Below, in pieces: positions 29,017-38,885 of a stretch of DNA of 64,000 nt. This DNA comes from Fen-1273 sp963837815 (GTDB lineage: Bacteria; Bacteroidota; Ignavibacteria; UBA10030; UBA6906): contig CAWIOS010000016.1 of NCBI GenBank assembly GCA_963837815.1, forward strand, positions 62,001-126,000, read 5' to 3'. A program made the position numbers and the translations under genes. The notes beneath the pieces are model-generated. The model searched no databases. It was not told where the DNA came from and saw only the letters and a program-made list of their open reading frames with translations. Numbering within the stretch: position 1 is the stretch's first letter; each line of letters opens with the position of its first letter.

Positions 29017-31350
29017 ATGAGACCAATCCGCGGTTTCCTCATCGTTCAACTGTTGACCGTTGCCCCGGTTCTTGCGCAACCGGGCAACGTGCTGCCCGGC
29101 TCCTATAATGTGGTCTGGGGCACTCAAAGCAGCAACTCTTCTGAATCAATGCCGTGTGGCGGAGGGAGTATTGGACTTAACGTGTGGGTCGAGAAAAACG
29201 AATTGTTGATGTACATCTCGAAATGTGATGCTTTCGACGAGAACAACGGTCTTCAAAAGGCCGGAAGGGTGCGCGTCCGGCTTGATCCTGATCCCTTTGA
29301 AGGGGCGCACTTCAGCCAGGAATTGTTGTTGAATGACGGATACATCAGCATTGTCGCCAGGAAGGAACATTCACAGGTGGAAATACGGGTGTGGGTCGAT
29401 GTGTTCAGGCCCGTTGTCCATATTGACATGGAATGTACACACCCACTGACAACACGGGCGATCTACGAAAGCTGGCGAACAGAGACATTCAAAGAACGAC
29501 CTGGAGAGAATTTCCAGAACTCGTACAAATGGGCTCCCTTCGATACCATCTATACCTATGAGGACAGTGTTGCCTTTCATGAGAACTCGGTTCTTTTCTT
29601 CCATCGAAACAGGGACTATTCAGTGTTCGATGCGAACGTCCACCTCCAGGGGCTTGACAACGTTAAGTCCGAGCTCTTCAATCCCATAAAAGACCTCACG
29701 TATGGGGGCGAGATGCAAGGTGGCGGTATGGTTGCCGACGGAACGACCCGGGGCAGGTATGTCAATACTGATTTCAAGGGTTGGTCGCTTAAGAGCAGGA
29801 CGCCGACAAGAAAGCAGGACGTGCGCATTGTTCTCGTCACGAAGCAGGTGAAGAGTGTTGAGGAATGGAAGAAGGAGCTTGTGAAGACGGAAGAAGAGGC
29901 CGGAGTCGGTGACACAAGCGCACACAAACGGAGCATTGTATGGTGGCATCAGTTCTGGAACAGGAGTTACATCTGTATCGATCGGGACAAAGCGCCTCTC
30001 AACAGTCCGCAATGGCAGGTTGGCCGCAACTACCAGCTCTTTCGTTACATGTTGGGCTGTAACGCCTATGGAACTTCACCCACGAAATTCAACGGAGGCC
30101 TGTTCACATACGACCCTGTGTTTGTTGATACCGCCAAACCGTTCACGGCTGACTACCGCAACTGGTGCGGTGGAACGATGACGGCGCAGAACCAGCGATT
30201 GGTGTATTTCCCGATGATCAAGAGTGGCGATGTTGACATGATGAAGCCACAATTTGATTTCTATTTGAAGGCGCTGCGGAATGCCGAGATCAGGACCGAG
30301 CAGGCATGGGGCCACAAGGGGGCGGGTTTTACGGAACAGATAGAAAACTATGGTTTGATCAACCCCGCCGAGTATGGCTGGAATCGTCCGGAGGGTCTTG
30401 ACAAAGGGATGGAGTACAACGCGTGGCTTGAATACCTGTGGGATACCTCACTTGAGTTCTGCTTCATGATACTCGAAACCCAGCGATATGACGGCACGGA
30501 CATTACCGGGTACATACCCCTCATCGAGAGCTGTCTCACGTTCTACAGGGAGCATTACCAGTATCTTGCCCGAAAGCGGGGGTACGCCGCTCTGGATGGT
30601 AATGGGAAGCTCATCCTGTATCCGTCGTCGGGCTGCGAGACATTCAAGATGGCCTATAATTCTACATCAACGATCACAGGGCTTCGTACCGTGCTTGAGC
30701 ATCTGCTTGCATTGCCTGAGAACTGCCTTTCCCCTGAAGAACGAAGATCCTGGAAAGACATGCTCGAAATGATCCCGTCGATAAGTTATGCGCAACACGA
30801 GGGACATGCAACGATAGCACCTGCGCAGGCCTATGCACGGATACAAAATGAAGAATCGCCCCAGCTCTATCCCGTGTTTCCCTGGGAGATGTATGGGGTA
30901 GGCAGGCCCGGTCTGGACACGGCAATCAACACGTGGAACTACGATCCTCTGGTCAGGAAATTCCGCAGTCATGTCGGCTGGAAACAGGACAACATCTGGG
31001 CTGCTCGACTGGGTCTTACACCGGAGGCATCTGATCTTTGTGTCAAGAAACTCAAAGATTCGGGTCGTCGATTCCCCGCCTTCTGGGGACCGGGCTTCGA
31101 CTGGGCTCCCGACCATAACTGGGGTGGCAGCGGTGCAATAGGGTTGCAGGAAATGCTCATGCAGACTACCGACAACAGGATCTTCCTGCTTCCAGCCTGG
31201 CCCAGGGAGTGGGACGTTGAATTCAGACTGCATGCCCCGCAGCAAACTGTGGTTGAAGCAAAAGTGAAGGAAGGGAAAATCGTGTCGTTGAGCGTGGTAC
31301 CTGAAAGCAGAAGGAGGGATGTGATCGTGAACGACCTCTTCGTGAAGTAG
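29017..31350 (+). CDS. DUF5703-type (alpha/alpha)6 glycosidase-like protein
   Basis: 777 residues from the ATG at 29017, with a signal peptide (MRPIRGFLIVQLLTVAPVLAQ). The N-terminal domain has GSYNVVWGTQSSNSSESMPC, GGGSIGLNVWVEKNELLMYIS and KCDAFDENNGLQKAGRVRVRL, which I recognise as the DUF5703 N-domain. A long helical toroid with many Trp residues follows (WWHQFWNRSYICI, YFPMIKSGDVDMMKPQFDFY, GAGFTEQIENYG, WNYDPLVRKFRSHVGWKQDNIW) and then a beta domain. The layout is like GH65/GH95 family enzymes, but no catalytic residue can be assigned. Base composition is lower in G+C than both flanks. A terminator follows, so it ends a transcription unit. Confidence 0.75.
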   Translation: MRPIRGFLIVQLLTVAPVLAQPGNVLPGSYNVVWGTQSSNSSESMPCGGGSIGLNVWVEKNELLMYISKCDAFDENNGLQKAGRVRVRLDPDPFEGAHFSQELLLNDGYISIVARKEHSQVEIRVWVDVFRPVVHIDMECTHPLTTRAIYESWRTETFKERPGENFQNSYKWAPFDTIYTYEDSVAFHENSVLFFHRNRDYSVFDANVHLQGLDNVKSELFNPIKDLTYGGEMQGGGMVADGTTRGRYVNTDFKGWSLKSRTPTRKQDVRIVLVTKQVKSVEEWKKELVKTEEEAGVGDTSAHKRSIVWWHQFWNRSYICIDRDKAPLNSPQWQVGRNYQLFRYMLGCNAYGTSPTKFNGGLFTYDPVFVDTAKPFTADYRNWCGGTMTAQNQRLVYFPMIKSGDVDMMKPQFDFYLKALRNAEIRTEQAWGHKGAGFTEQIENYGLINPAEYGWNRPEGLDKGMEYNAWLEYLWDTSLEFCFMILETQRYDGTDITGYIPLIESCLTFYREHYQYLARKRGYAALDGNGKLILYPSSGCETFKMAYNSTSTITGLRTVLEHLLALPENCLSPEERRSWKDMLEMIPSISYAQHEGHATIAPAQAYARIQNEESPQLYPVFPWEMYGVGRPGLDTAINTWNYDPLVRKFRSHVGWKQDNIWAARLGLTPEASDLCVKKLKDSGRRFPAFWGPGFDWAPDHNWGGSGAIGLQEMLMQTTDNRIFLLPAWPREWDVEFRLHAPQQTVVEAKVKEGKIVSLSVVPESRRRDVIVNDLFVK

Positions 31351-31462
31351 ATGGTCCCCGGAGCGATTTGATGATTATCCCCGCCGGGCGTTCCGCCGGT
31401 GGTCCAGACCCATTTGATTTTGGAACACGCCCCGCCTATCTTGCTCCTACCAGCTCTTTCAC

Positions 31463-31507
31463 AAGGCGTCCGACTTTCCCGTATGCGGGATCCCGGACGC
31501 CTTTTTT
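31463..31507 (+). terminator. Rho-independent terminator
   Basis: AAGGCGTCCG (31463-31472) pairs perfectly with CGGACGCCTT (31494-31503). The hairpin ends in a run of six T (31502-31507). It separates the DUF5703-type gene from the glycyl-radical cluster. Confidence 0.8.
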
Positions 31508-31534
31508 GCTGCCTGCATGTGACGCCCGGTTCTC

Positions 31535-32483
31535 ATGACCACTACTGGCATGGTTTTTCACATACAGCGGTTTTCCCTCCACGACGGGCCCGGCATACGA
31601 ACGACCGTATTCCTCAAGGGCTGTGCACTGGACTGTTTCTGGTGCCATAACCCCGAAGGGCAGCACGCGTATCCCGAGATCCGGTTCTTCCCCTCGCGCT
31701 GCATCGCCTGCGGATCCTGCGTCGAAGCCTGTCCCCGCGGTGCCCATCAGCTCGATGACGGCGTTCACACGTTTCACCGGGAACGCTGCGACGGGTCGGG
31801 CGCATGCGCCGCAGCATGCTATTCCGGGGCGTTGCAGATGGAGGGACGGCATATGAAGCGTTGCAGAGGTGATCGACGAGGTGATCGTCGACCGGCCTTT
31901 CTATGAATCATCGGGTGGGGGAGTGACGCTCTCCGGGGGAGAACCGACGTTGGACAGTGCGTTCGCGCTCGCCCTCCTTCGCGCGTGCAAAGAACGGGGA
32001 CTGCACACAGCCGTCGAAACCTGCGGCGAGTGCCCGGGCGGGTCTCTCGCGTCGCTCCTCCCGGTGACAGACCTTATCATGATGGACATCAAGGCGATAT
32101 CGCATGAGACGCACAGGGACGCCACGGGGAAGGGGAACAGCCGCATACTGGCAAACGCGCGGATGCTGGCCGCAACATCAATTCCGATCGTGTTCAGAAC
32201 CCCCGTGATCCGCGGTGTGAATGACACGAAAGAGGAGATCTCCAGGATCGCGTCTTTCGTGAAGGACCTGTGCTCGCTCCGGGGTCCTGGGGGACGGAAC
32301 GGTTCAGCGCCCGCGGAGATTCGGTACGAGCTCCTCACATTCCACAAACTCGCCTCCGACAAATACAGGAGCCTCGGGCGGGAATACAGGGCCGCATCCT
32401 TCGAACCGCTTCCGGGGGAGGAAATGCAGAATCTCCTCCGTGTGGCGAAGGGCGCAGGACTCGACGCGCGTATCATCGGGTAG
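31535..32483 (+). CDS. Glycyl-radical-enzyme activase (radical SAM), one frameshift
   Basis: About 315 residues. The radical-SAM cluster motif is GCALDCFWCHNPEGQ (CxxxCxxC). Next comes a two-cluster ferredoxin insert, CIACGSCVEACP and CDGSGACAAACYSGAL, typical of activases for glycyl radical enzymes other than pyruvate formate-lyase itself. TLSGGEPTLD (GGE motif), HTAVETCGE and LIMMDIKAISHETHRDATG follow. An extra A at 31856-31857 breaks the frame between EGRHM and SVAEVIDEVIVDRPFYESSGGG. The enzyme would use SAM and reduced flavodoxin or ferredoxin to place the radical on the glycyl enzyme encoded 30 bases downstream. Confidence 0.9.
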
Positions 32484-32513
32484 GATAGGACAACCGACAT
32501 CACACACAACGCA

Positions 32514-34774
32514 ATGAACACCCCACCAGAGTCACGGGACCTGACGTACGCAGAGCGGATCGCCATCCTCCGCGAGACCAAGATGCGCCATACGAAAGAG
32601 AAACGTGAGGTCCTCGGGGCCCTGGACATGGACGACCTCCCCATGATCCTCCCCCCCGCGAAGTCAGAAAGGTCGTCCGGATCATCAGCGGATCTGGTCT
32701 CGCGATGCAGGATGCCGTCTTCAGCACGTTCACGCCGAAGAGCAATCACCCGGGCGGCGGGATATTCGGAGCCCGCGCCTGCGGGGAAAACATACGTGCG
32801 CTCATGGAGATGCACCCCCCGTATATCGACCCGGTGAGCTCGCTCGCCGGGGCCTATATGGCCCACTTCATCTCGTACAGGGACCCGGGCTGGAATCCCG
32901 ACCTGGACTACGGGCACCTCCGCCCCGAACAGGAGAAGTACAGGCTTCACCACGGAATCGGCGCCGTGCAGCATTTCTGCCAGGACATGACGATCGGATT
33001 CGAGCTTGGGTGGGACGGCATACTTGAGAAGATCAGGCATTACCGGGGAGTACACGGGGACGAGGAAGCGCAGGAACTTTACGACGGACTTGAACAGATG
33101 GTGCTGGGGATACAGAACTGGATCGGCCGCCACGCCGCCGCGGCCCTGTCCATGGCTGAATCGGAAACGCGTCCGCAACTCCGTGGGAACCTCCGCGAGA
33201 TTGCGGAGATCAACGCCGCACTCGTCCATCACCCTCCCCGGACATTCAGGGAAGCCTGCCAGTGGATGCTCTGGTATCAGCTTGCCGGGAAGATGTACAA
33301 CATGGGAGGATCGCTGGGACGCATTGACAGGTTTCTCCTTCCGTTTTATCAAAGGGACATCGCGCGCGGCATACTGACGGATGAAGAAGCGACGTTTCAC
33401 CTTGCGTGCCATTTCGTCATGGACACGAGCTACACGCAGCTCGGGGGGCCGGACGCGGAAGGGCACGATACCACGAACCCGCTGTCGTTTCTCATGCTCG
33501 AAGCCGCTCATCTCCTGAAAGTCCCCGTCAACGTCGGTGTCAGCGTGGGGAACGACGTTGATCCACGCCTTCTCCGCAGGGGCGTCGAAATACTCTTTGA
33601 AGACAGAACCGGCATACCAAAGTTCCTCGGCGTGGAGAGGACGGCCGAAGGGTTCGCAAGGAACGGATACCCGATCGCACTCGGGAGGGAACGGGCCTAC
33701 GCAGGGTGTCACTGGTGCGCCATCCCCGGGCGCGAGTACACCATGAATGACTGCGTCAAAGTGAATTTTGCTGCAGTGTTTGATGTGGCACTCCACGACA
33801 TGATCTCTCCTGCGGCAGGGGGCGGCAGCCCGGGAGAAGAAGTGCCGGGCGTTCCAGCGCTGTGGAATCGATTCCGGCAGCATCTCCGGAGAAGCGTCGA
33901 GGTCGTTGCTGAAAGCCTCGATTTCCATATGGACAACATGTACCGGGTCTTTCCCGAGCTGCATCTGGACCTCCTCTGCCACGGCCCGATCGAAAAGGGG
34001 CGGGACGCGTCGCACGGGGGGGTCGAGTTCTACAACCTGTGCGTCGACGGGGCGGGACTGGCCACCGTGGCGGATTCGTTCGCCGCGCTCGAGCAGCGCA
34101 TCGACAGGGAGGGGCTCCTCACGTGGCCCGCTCTTCTGGAACTCATCGACGGCGACTGGGCGGGGGCGGCCGGGGAAAAATCGAGGCTCATGATGAAGTC
34201 CGTTCCCAGGTACGGCAGCGGCTCTTCTCGCGCCGACCACTGGGGGATCCTGATCTCCCGGGCATTCACGGAGATCGTCAGGAGCATGAAAACCCCCCAC
34301 GGGTTCAACATGATCCCCGGCATATTCTCCTGGGCGGCCACGATCACAATGGGAAAGGATGTCGGCGCGACGCCGAACGGACGGCGCGCGGGAGCCCCGA
34401 TTTCGCACGGGCCAAACCCCGACCCGGGATTCAGGCGCGACGCCTCTCCCACGGCGCTTGCGCTGGCCGTTGCGGCCGTGCAGCCCGGGTTCGGCAATAC
34501 CGCCCCCATGCAGATCGAATTCGATCCCGGGTTTTCAAAGGACAGCCAGGCCGTTGACAGGGTCGTCGAGCTGATAAGGACGCATTTTGCACTGGGGGGG
34601 ACACAGATCAATATGAATATCATGGACAGGAATGCCGTCCTGGAGGCGCACAGGGACCCGTCCACGCACCCCGATCTCGTTGTGCGCGTAACGGGGTTCA
34701 GCGCCTACTTCGCGAGCCTTTCACGCGAGATGAGGCAGATCGTTGTCGACAGAATACTTGCCGAAGAATCATGA
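32514..34774 (+). CDS. Glycyl radical enzyme (PFL/dehydratase superfamily), one frameshift
   Basis: About 753 residues, a little short for the family. The C-terminal glycyl-radical motif is RVTGFSAYFASLS, with the radical Gly encoded at 34694. The thiyl-radical Cys region reads AGCHWCAIPGREY (Cys codons 33707 and 33716). It is neither the Cys-Cys pair of pyruvate formate-lyase nor the GCVE motif of diol, choline, benzylsuccinate or hydroxyphenylacetate enzymes. Other family segments include NPLSFLMLEAAHLLKVPVNV, TPHGFNMIPGIFSWA and FALGGTQINMNIMDRNAVLEAH. The frame shifts at a C run near 32650 (MILPP to REVRKVVRIISGSGLAMQDAVF). It needs anoxic conditions. Neighbouring ABC importer and sugar-kinase genes suggest a sugar or polyol substrate; the reaction is unknown. 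Confidence 0.88.
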
Positions 34775-34781
34775 GGCCGTC

Positions 34782-35879
34782 ATGAACGATTCGCCGCGTC
34801 AGCGCTTCCTCGCCTACGTACGGGATCCCCGGTCCGGCCCACGGGTCATCTCCCCGTTCCTTCCTCACCCGGATGTCGTACGGGAGACTCTGGCCTGGTG
34901 CGGCATCGCGTGTACAGGCGAAGCGGTTGCGGACGAAATCGCACTCTCGCAGCATCTGGGCTACGAGCCGATGTTCATGACCGAATGTTCCGGACTCATA
35001 TTCAACTGGCGGATCGACGAAGCCCGTTCCACTGCCGCCGCGTGCACGCGCGTCATCGCCACGCCGAAAGGAGAATGGACGTGCAGGTCCCCCCGGCAGG
35101 AGGTCCCCTGGAGCGATGACGCCCCCCTCCCCGTGCAGACGGCCGGGGACCATGCGATGCTCGTCGCGGTGTGCGAACAGGTCTCCGAACGGGAGGCGGC
35201 GATACGGGAGTACTTCCGCCAGTGGCGCCTCAGGGTGGGCGAGGGAGGGGTGATCGTCATTGGGCATCCCCACCCGTCGTGGCTCGGGTTCCAGATCAAT
35301 CCCTCGAACATATTCTATCACTGGAACGACCTGCACGACGAATATGTCCGCTCCATGGAGGCGATCTGCCGGGCATCGCTGTATGTCATGTCGATCGCCC
35401 TGGATGAAGGGATCGATTTCATGAGCGATTCCAGCTACGGGCTCGAGATGACGTCCCCGGCCCTTTTTGAGGCGATGGATCTGCCGTATATCCGCAGGTT
35501 CGCGGCATGGACGCATGATCACGAAGGGCTGTTCTGGTATCACAATTGCGGGTTCACACGCAGGCTGATACGCGAGGGGGTGTTCAATACGCTGGGGGCC
35601 GATCTTATCGAAACGATCGCGCCTCCCCCCGAGGGGGACAACGATATTGCCGAATCGAGGAAAGCTATCGACCGGCGGATCTGTACAAAGGGGAATCTGA
35701 ATCTCCGGCTCCTCCGTGACGGGACCCCGGGGGAGATCGCCTCAAGCGTGCACTCGATCGCCCGCGCGGTCCGGGACGAAGCCCACGTCCTTTCGACTGC
35801 GGACGCCGTCCTGCAGGGCACCAGCCCCGAGAATTTCGCCGCGTTTGTCGCTTCGGCGCGCGAGGCAGCGTGCGAATGA
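34782..35879 (+). CDS. Uroporphyrinogen-decarboxylase-fold protein (MtaA/CmuA-like)
   Basis: 365 residues from the ATG at 34782, 7 bases after the glycyl enzyme stop. The TIM-barrel family includes HemE and the cobalamin:coenzyme M methyltransferases. Visible segments are RFLAYVRDPRSGPRVISPFLPHP, IVIGHPHPSWLG, DFMSDSSYGLEMTSPALFEAM and YHNCGFTRRLIREGVFNTLGAD. The HNCG segment sits where methyltransferase members have an HxCG zinc-ligand motif; the second Cys expected further on is not obvious. It is not heme-biosynthetic HemE by context. No corrinoid protein is encoded nearby, so a methyl-transfer role is only suggested. The tight spacing implies it works with the glycyl enzyme. Confidence 0.8.
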   Translation: MNDSPRQRFLAYVRDPRSGPRVISPFLPHPDVVRETLAWCGIACTGEAVADEIALSQHLGYEPMFMTECSGLIFNWRIDEARSTAAACTRVIATPKGEWTCRSPRQEVPWSDDAPLPVQTAGDHAMLVAVCEQVSEREAAIREYFRQWRLRVGEGGVIVIGHPHPSWLGFQINPSNIFYHWNDLHDEYVRSMEAICRASLYVMSIALDEGIDFMSDSSYGLEMTSPALFEAMDLPYIRRFAAWTHDHEGLFWYHNCGFTRRLIREGVFNTLGADLIETIAPPPEGDNDIAESRKAIDRRICTKGNLNLRLLRDGTPGEIASSVHSIARAVRDEAHVLSTADAVLQGTSPENFAAFVASAREAACE

Positions 35880-35907
35880 ACGGTGTCCCACATACGACGG
35901 GGGAACG

Positions 35908-37191
35908 ATGAAACGGACAGTGCTCTGTGCTGCGCTCTGCGCGGTCATGGGAGTCTCCTGCGGAAAGAAAGACGACGCGGTCGTTCTCCGGGACTGGAAT
36001 TTCGGCGGGAAACCAAGGATGATCGAATGGCTGCGCCAGAGGGTCGACCTGTTCGAGCAGACCCATCCCGGTGTCAGGATCGAGCAGAGCCAGAAGAGCT
36101 GGAACATGATCCGGGAGCTTCTGTACGCGGATTACAGCGTCGGGTTGGGCCCCGACATCGTCAACGTCCACGCAAACTACGCCGCCGAGTTCGGCGGGGC
36201 GGGGTATTACTACCCGCTCAACAGGTTCCCCGATTTCCATGAGGTGAGCAGCTGGTACGTTCCGCACCTCCTGGAGTCCACGAGGTACAGGGATGACTAC
36301 TACGGCCTTCCCTGCTCCGGCATCGCGTTCGTCCTCGTCTGCAACAAGGTTCTCTTCGACAGGGAAGGAATTTCCCCGCCGCGGACGTGGTCCGAGTTCC
36401 GCGAGGCAGCCCGGCGGCTGACAAAAGACACCGACGGTGACGGGACGGTGGACCAGTACGGGCTCGTCCTTCTCGGCGGCGACAGGGGGGGATTCGCCTA
36501 CCGCCTTGCCCCTTTTTTCCTGAAGGCGGGGGCGGAGATCCTGTCCGATGACCTGAAGACCGTCCGGTTCAACTCCCCCCCGGGCGTCGCGGCACTCAAG
36601 CTCCTTGCGGACATGTACCAGGTGGACCACTCCATCACCCCCGGGTTCCTTGCATACACGCTGACGGAGGTCAATGACCTCTTCTGTTCGGACAAGGTGG
36701 CCATGAGCATTGAAGGCCCCTGGTTCCGGGGAATGGTCGATGATAAGTGCCCGGGGAAGAAGATCTACACCGTCCCCGTGCCGGTGCCGGACGACATGAT
36801 TGCGGAGTATGATACCGCGCCGACGCTCCAGGATATGGTCATGTATTCTATCAACGCGAGAACGAAATATCCCGAACGTGCGTGGGAGTTCATCAAGTAT
36901 CTCCGCAACGAGGAGGCGGACATGGCCTGGGTCCGCGAAGATCTGGGAGCACTGGCGACGACGCGCCGGGCGCTCGAAAGCCCGGAAGCGAAAGCGCTCG
37001 CTGATCTTCCCGTCTATATGAATGAGCTCAGACACGCACGACCGTGGCCTCCCCACCCCTGCATGATCGCCATTGCGAGCGACATCTTCGCGCCCTACGC
37101 GGAGAAGGCGATTGTCGGGGAACTCACTCCGCAGTCTGCGCTCGATCAGGCGGCGTGCGAAGCTCAGCAAATGATCGACGGGAAGAAATGA
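35908..37191 (+). CDS. ABC sugar transporter substrate-binding lipoprotein
   Basis: 427 residues from the ATG at 35908, preceded by GGGGGAA. Lipoprotein signal MKRTVLCAALCAVMGVSC with the lipidated Cys at residue 18. It is a family 1 extracellular solute-binding fold: LRDWNFGGKPRMIEWLRQRV, FEQTHPGVRIE, LYADYSVGLGPDIVNVHANY, YYGLPCSGIAFVLVCNKVLF, YGLVLLGGDRGGF, KVAMSIEGPWFRG and ARTKYPERAWEFIKYL. It binds sugars or polyols for import. The stop overlaps the permease start (ATGA), so binder and permeases form one operon with the upstream glycyl enzyme. Confidence 0.93.
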   Translation: MKRTVLCAALCAVMGVSCGKKDDAVVLRDWNFGGKPRMIEWLRQRVDLFEQTHPGVRIEQSQKSWNMIRELLYADYSVGLGPDIVNVHANYAAEFGGAGYYYPLNRFPDFHEVSSWYVPHLLESTRYRDDYYGLPCSGIAFVLVCNKVLFDREGISPPRTWSEFREAARRLTKDTDGDGTVDQYGLVLLGGDRGGFAYRLAPFFLKAGAEILSDDLKTVRFNSPPGVAALKLLADMYQVDHSITPGFLAYTLTEVNDLFCSDKVAMSIEGPWFRGMVDDKCPGKKIYTVPVPVPDDMIAEYDTAPTLQDMVMYSINARTKYPERAWEFIKYLRNEEADMAWVREDLGALATTRRALESPEAKALADLPVYMNELRHARPWPPHPCMIAIASDIFAPYAEKAIVGELTPQSALDQAACEAQQMIDGKK

Positions 37192-38057
37192 AGAGATATA
37201 CCCCGTATCTGCTTCTCGCGCCGGCCCTCCTCTTTACGGGGTTCATACTCGTTTACCCGGTGGTGCAGAATCTCGTCAACAGTTTCAGGGACGTGAGCCT
37301 CGTCCGGCCGGGGGGCGGGTGGACCGGCGTTCTGAATTACGAACGCGTGTTCTCTGACCCGGTGTTCTGGCTGGCGTTCAGGAACACGGTCGTCTACGCC
37401 CTGGCCGGCACCGTGCTGGCGCTCCTCGTCGGCCTGCTGCTCGCGCTTGTGCTCGACACGAATACGGGAAAGATGTGCTCGGCCGCGGCCTGCCTCTATT
37501 CGATCCCGTGGGTGCTTTCTCCCGTTGTGGCGGGATTCGCGTGGAAATGGCTCCTCAATGATCACTTCGGCATACTGAATTACTGGCTCTCTTCCGCCGG
37601 CATTGTGCGGAACGGAACGAGCTGGCTCGGGGATCCCCGCCTGGCGCTTGTGTGCGTCATGGCCGCCCGGGCATGGCAGTTCTACCCGTTTGCCATGGTC
37701 ATGTTCCTGGCCGGGCTTCAGTCGATACCCGGGGAGCAGTACGAGGCGGCTTCCGTGGACGGCGCCACGGCACTGAGGAAGTTCTTCTATATCACGCTCC
37801 CCAACCTGCGACCGGTCTCCTCGGTTCTCCTTCTTCTCGGCGTGATCTGGAGCTTCAACGATTTCAACATGGTGTTCGTCATGACACGGGGCGGGCCCAT
37901 CAACGCCTCAATGGTCCTCCCCGTTCTTGTCAGGGAATTCTCGTTCGTGCATTTCGACCTGGGGAAAGGGTCGGCCCTCTCCATCATCATCTTCGCGATG
38001 CTCTTCACGCTCTCGTATCTGTACCTGCGCATGCACACGCGGAGGGAGCGGCTGTGA
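37188..38057 (+). CDS. ABC sugar transporter permease (MalF/UgpA type)
   Basis: 289 residues with six predicted membrane helices. It starts MKRYTPYLLLAPALLFTGFI, overlapping the binder stop by four bases. The cytoplasmic EAA loop that contacts the ATPase reads EQYEAASVDGATALRKFFYI. The helices NTVVYALAGTVLALLVGLLL and LLLLGVIWSFNDFNMVFVMT are typical of the MalF/UgpA group. The stop overlaps the second permease start (GTGA). No ATPase gene lies in the cluster; such systems often share an MsmX/UgpC-type ATPase encoded elsewhere. Confidence 0.94.
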   Translation: MKRYTPYLLLAPALLFTGFILVYPVVQNLVNSFRDVSLVRPGGGWTGVLNYERVFSDPVFWLAFRNTVVYALAGTVLALLVGLLLALVLDTNTGKMCSAAACLYSIPWVLSPVVAGFAWKWLLNDHFGILNYWLSSAGIVRNGTSWLGDPRLALVCVMAARAWQFYPFAMVMFLAGLQSIPGEQYEAASVDGATALRKFFYITLPNLRPVSSVLLLLGVIWSFNDFNMVFVMTRGGPINASMVLPVLVREFSFVHFDLGKGSALSIIIFAMLFTLSYLYLRMHTRRERL

Positions 38058-38866
38058 GAAAGAAGCTCCTTCTCATCCCCGTCGCCGTGCTTGCCCTTCT
38101 GGTCCTGCTCCCGTTCCTCTGGACCGTTTCCACGTCGCTCAAACCCCTGACGGAGGTGAACCGCTATCCCCCGGAGTGGACGAGCCCCTCCATGAGCCTG
38201 AAGCCGTACCGCGACATGTTCTTCTATCTCCCCTTTTCCCGCTACACGCTGAACAGCCTTATCGTCGCGACGAGCGCAACGGTACTCACGCTTGCCGTGG
38301 GGAGCCTCGCGGCGTTCGCGTTCGCCCGGTTCCGGTTTCGGGGGAGAAGGCAGATTCTCCTTCTTCTCCTCCTCTCGCAGATGCTTCCGGGGGCTTCGGT
38401 CATCATCCCCGTGTTTCAGCTTCTGAAGGACGCGGGGCTCTATGACACGCATATCGGGCTCATCCTTGTCCACACGGCTGTTCTTCTTCCGTTCGTCATA
38501 TGGCTTCTTCACGGGTTCTTCTCCGGAATCCCGACCGAAGTCGAAGACGCCGCCCTGATCGACGGATGCTCGAGGCTCCAGGCCCTCCGGAAGGTCATAC
38601 TCCCGCTCGCTCTCCCGGGAATAGGCGCAACGGCCCTGTTCGCGTTCCTCGGATCGTGGAACGAGTTCTTCTTTGCGCTCCTCCTGACGAACTCCGATGC
38701 GACACAGACGATTCCCGTGGGCATAGGACTTTTTGTCGGCGAGTTCGAGGACGTCTGGAACCAGATGGCCGCGGCCGCCGTATTCTTCAGCATTCCCCCG
38801 CTGATCCTTTTCCTCGTCATGCGGCGGACGTTCATCAGGGGAATCTCCGCCGGGGCGCTCCAGTGA
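38054..38866 (+). CDS. ABC sugar transporter permease (MalG/UgpE type)
   Basis: 270 residues, GTG start at 38054 overlapping the previous stop. Six helices: LLLIPVAVLALLVLLPFLWT, TLNSLIVATSATVLTLAVGS, ILLLLLLSQMLPGASVIIPV and VLLPFVIWLLHGFF, among others. The EAA loop is EVEDAALIDGCSRLQALRKV. FAFLGSWNEFFFALLLTNSD is a signature of MalG/UgpE permeases. With the preceding permease it forms the membrane channel of the importer that serves the glycyl-radical module. Confidence 0.94.
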   Translation: MRKKLLLIPVAVLALLVLLPFLWTVSTSLKPLTEVNRYPPEWTSPSMSLKPYRDMFFYLPFSRYTLNSLIVATSATVLTLAVGSLAAFAFARFRFRGRRQILLLLLLSQMLPGASVIIPVFQLLKDAGLYDTHIGLILVHTAVLLPFVIWLLHGFFSGIPTEVEDAALIDGCSRLQALRKVILPLALPGIGATALFAFLGSWNEFFFALLLTNSDATQTIPVGIGLFVGEFEDVWNQMAAAAVFFSIPPLILFLVMRRTFIRGISAGALQ

Positions 38867-38885
38867 GGGACCGCACCGCGGGGAA

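Noticed and set aside
34782..35879. Calling the UroD-fold protein HemE
   Set aside because: It lacks the heme-pathway context and sits in an operon with a glycyl radical enzyme and a sugar importer.
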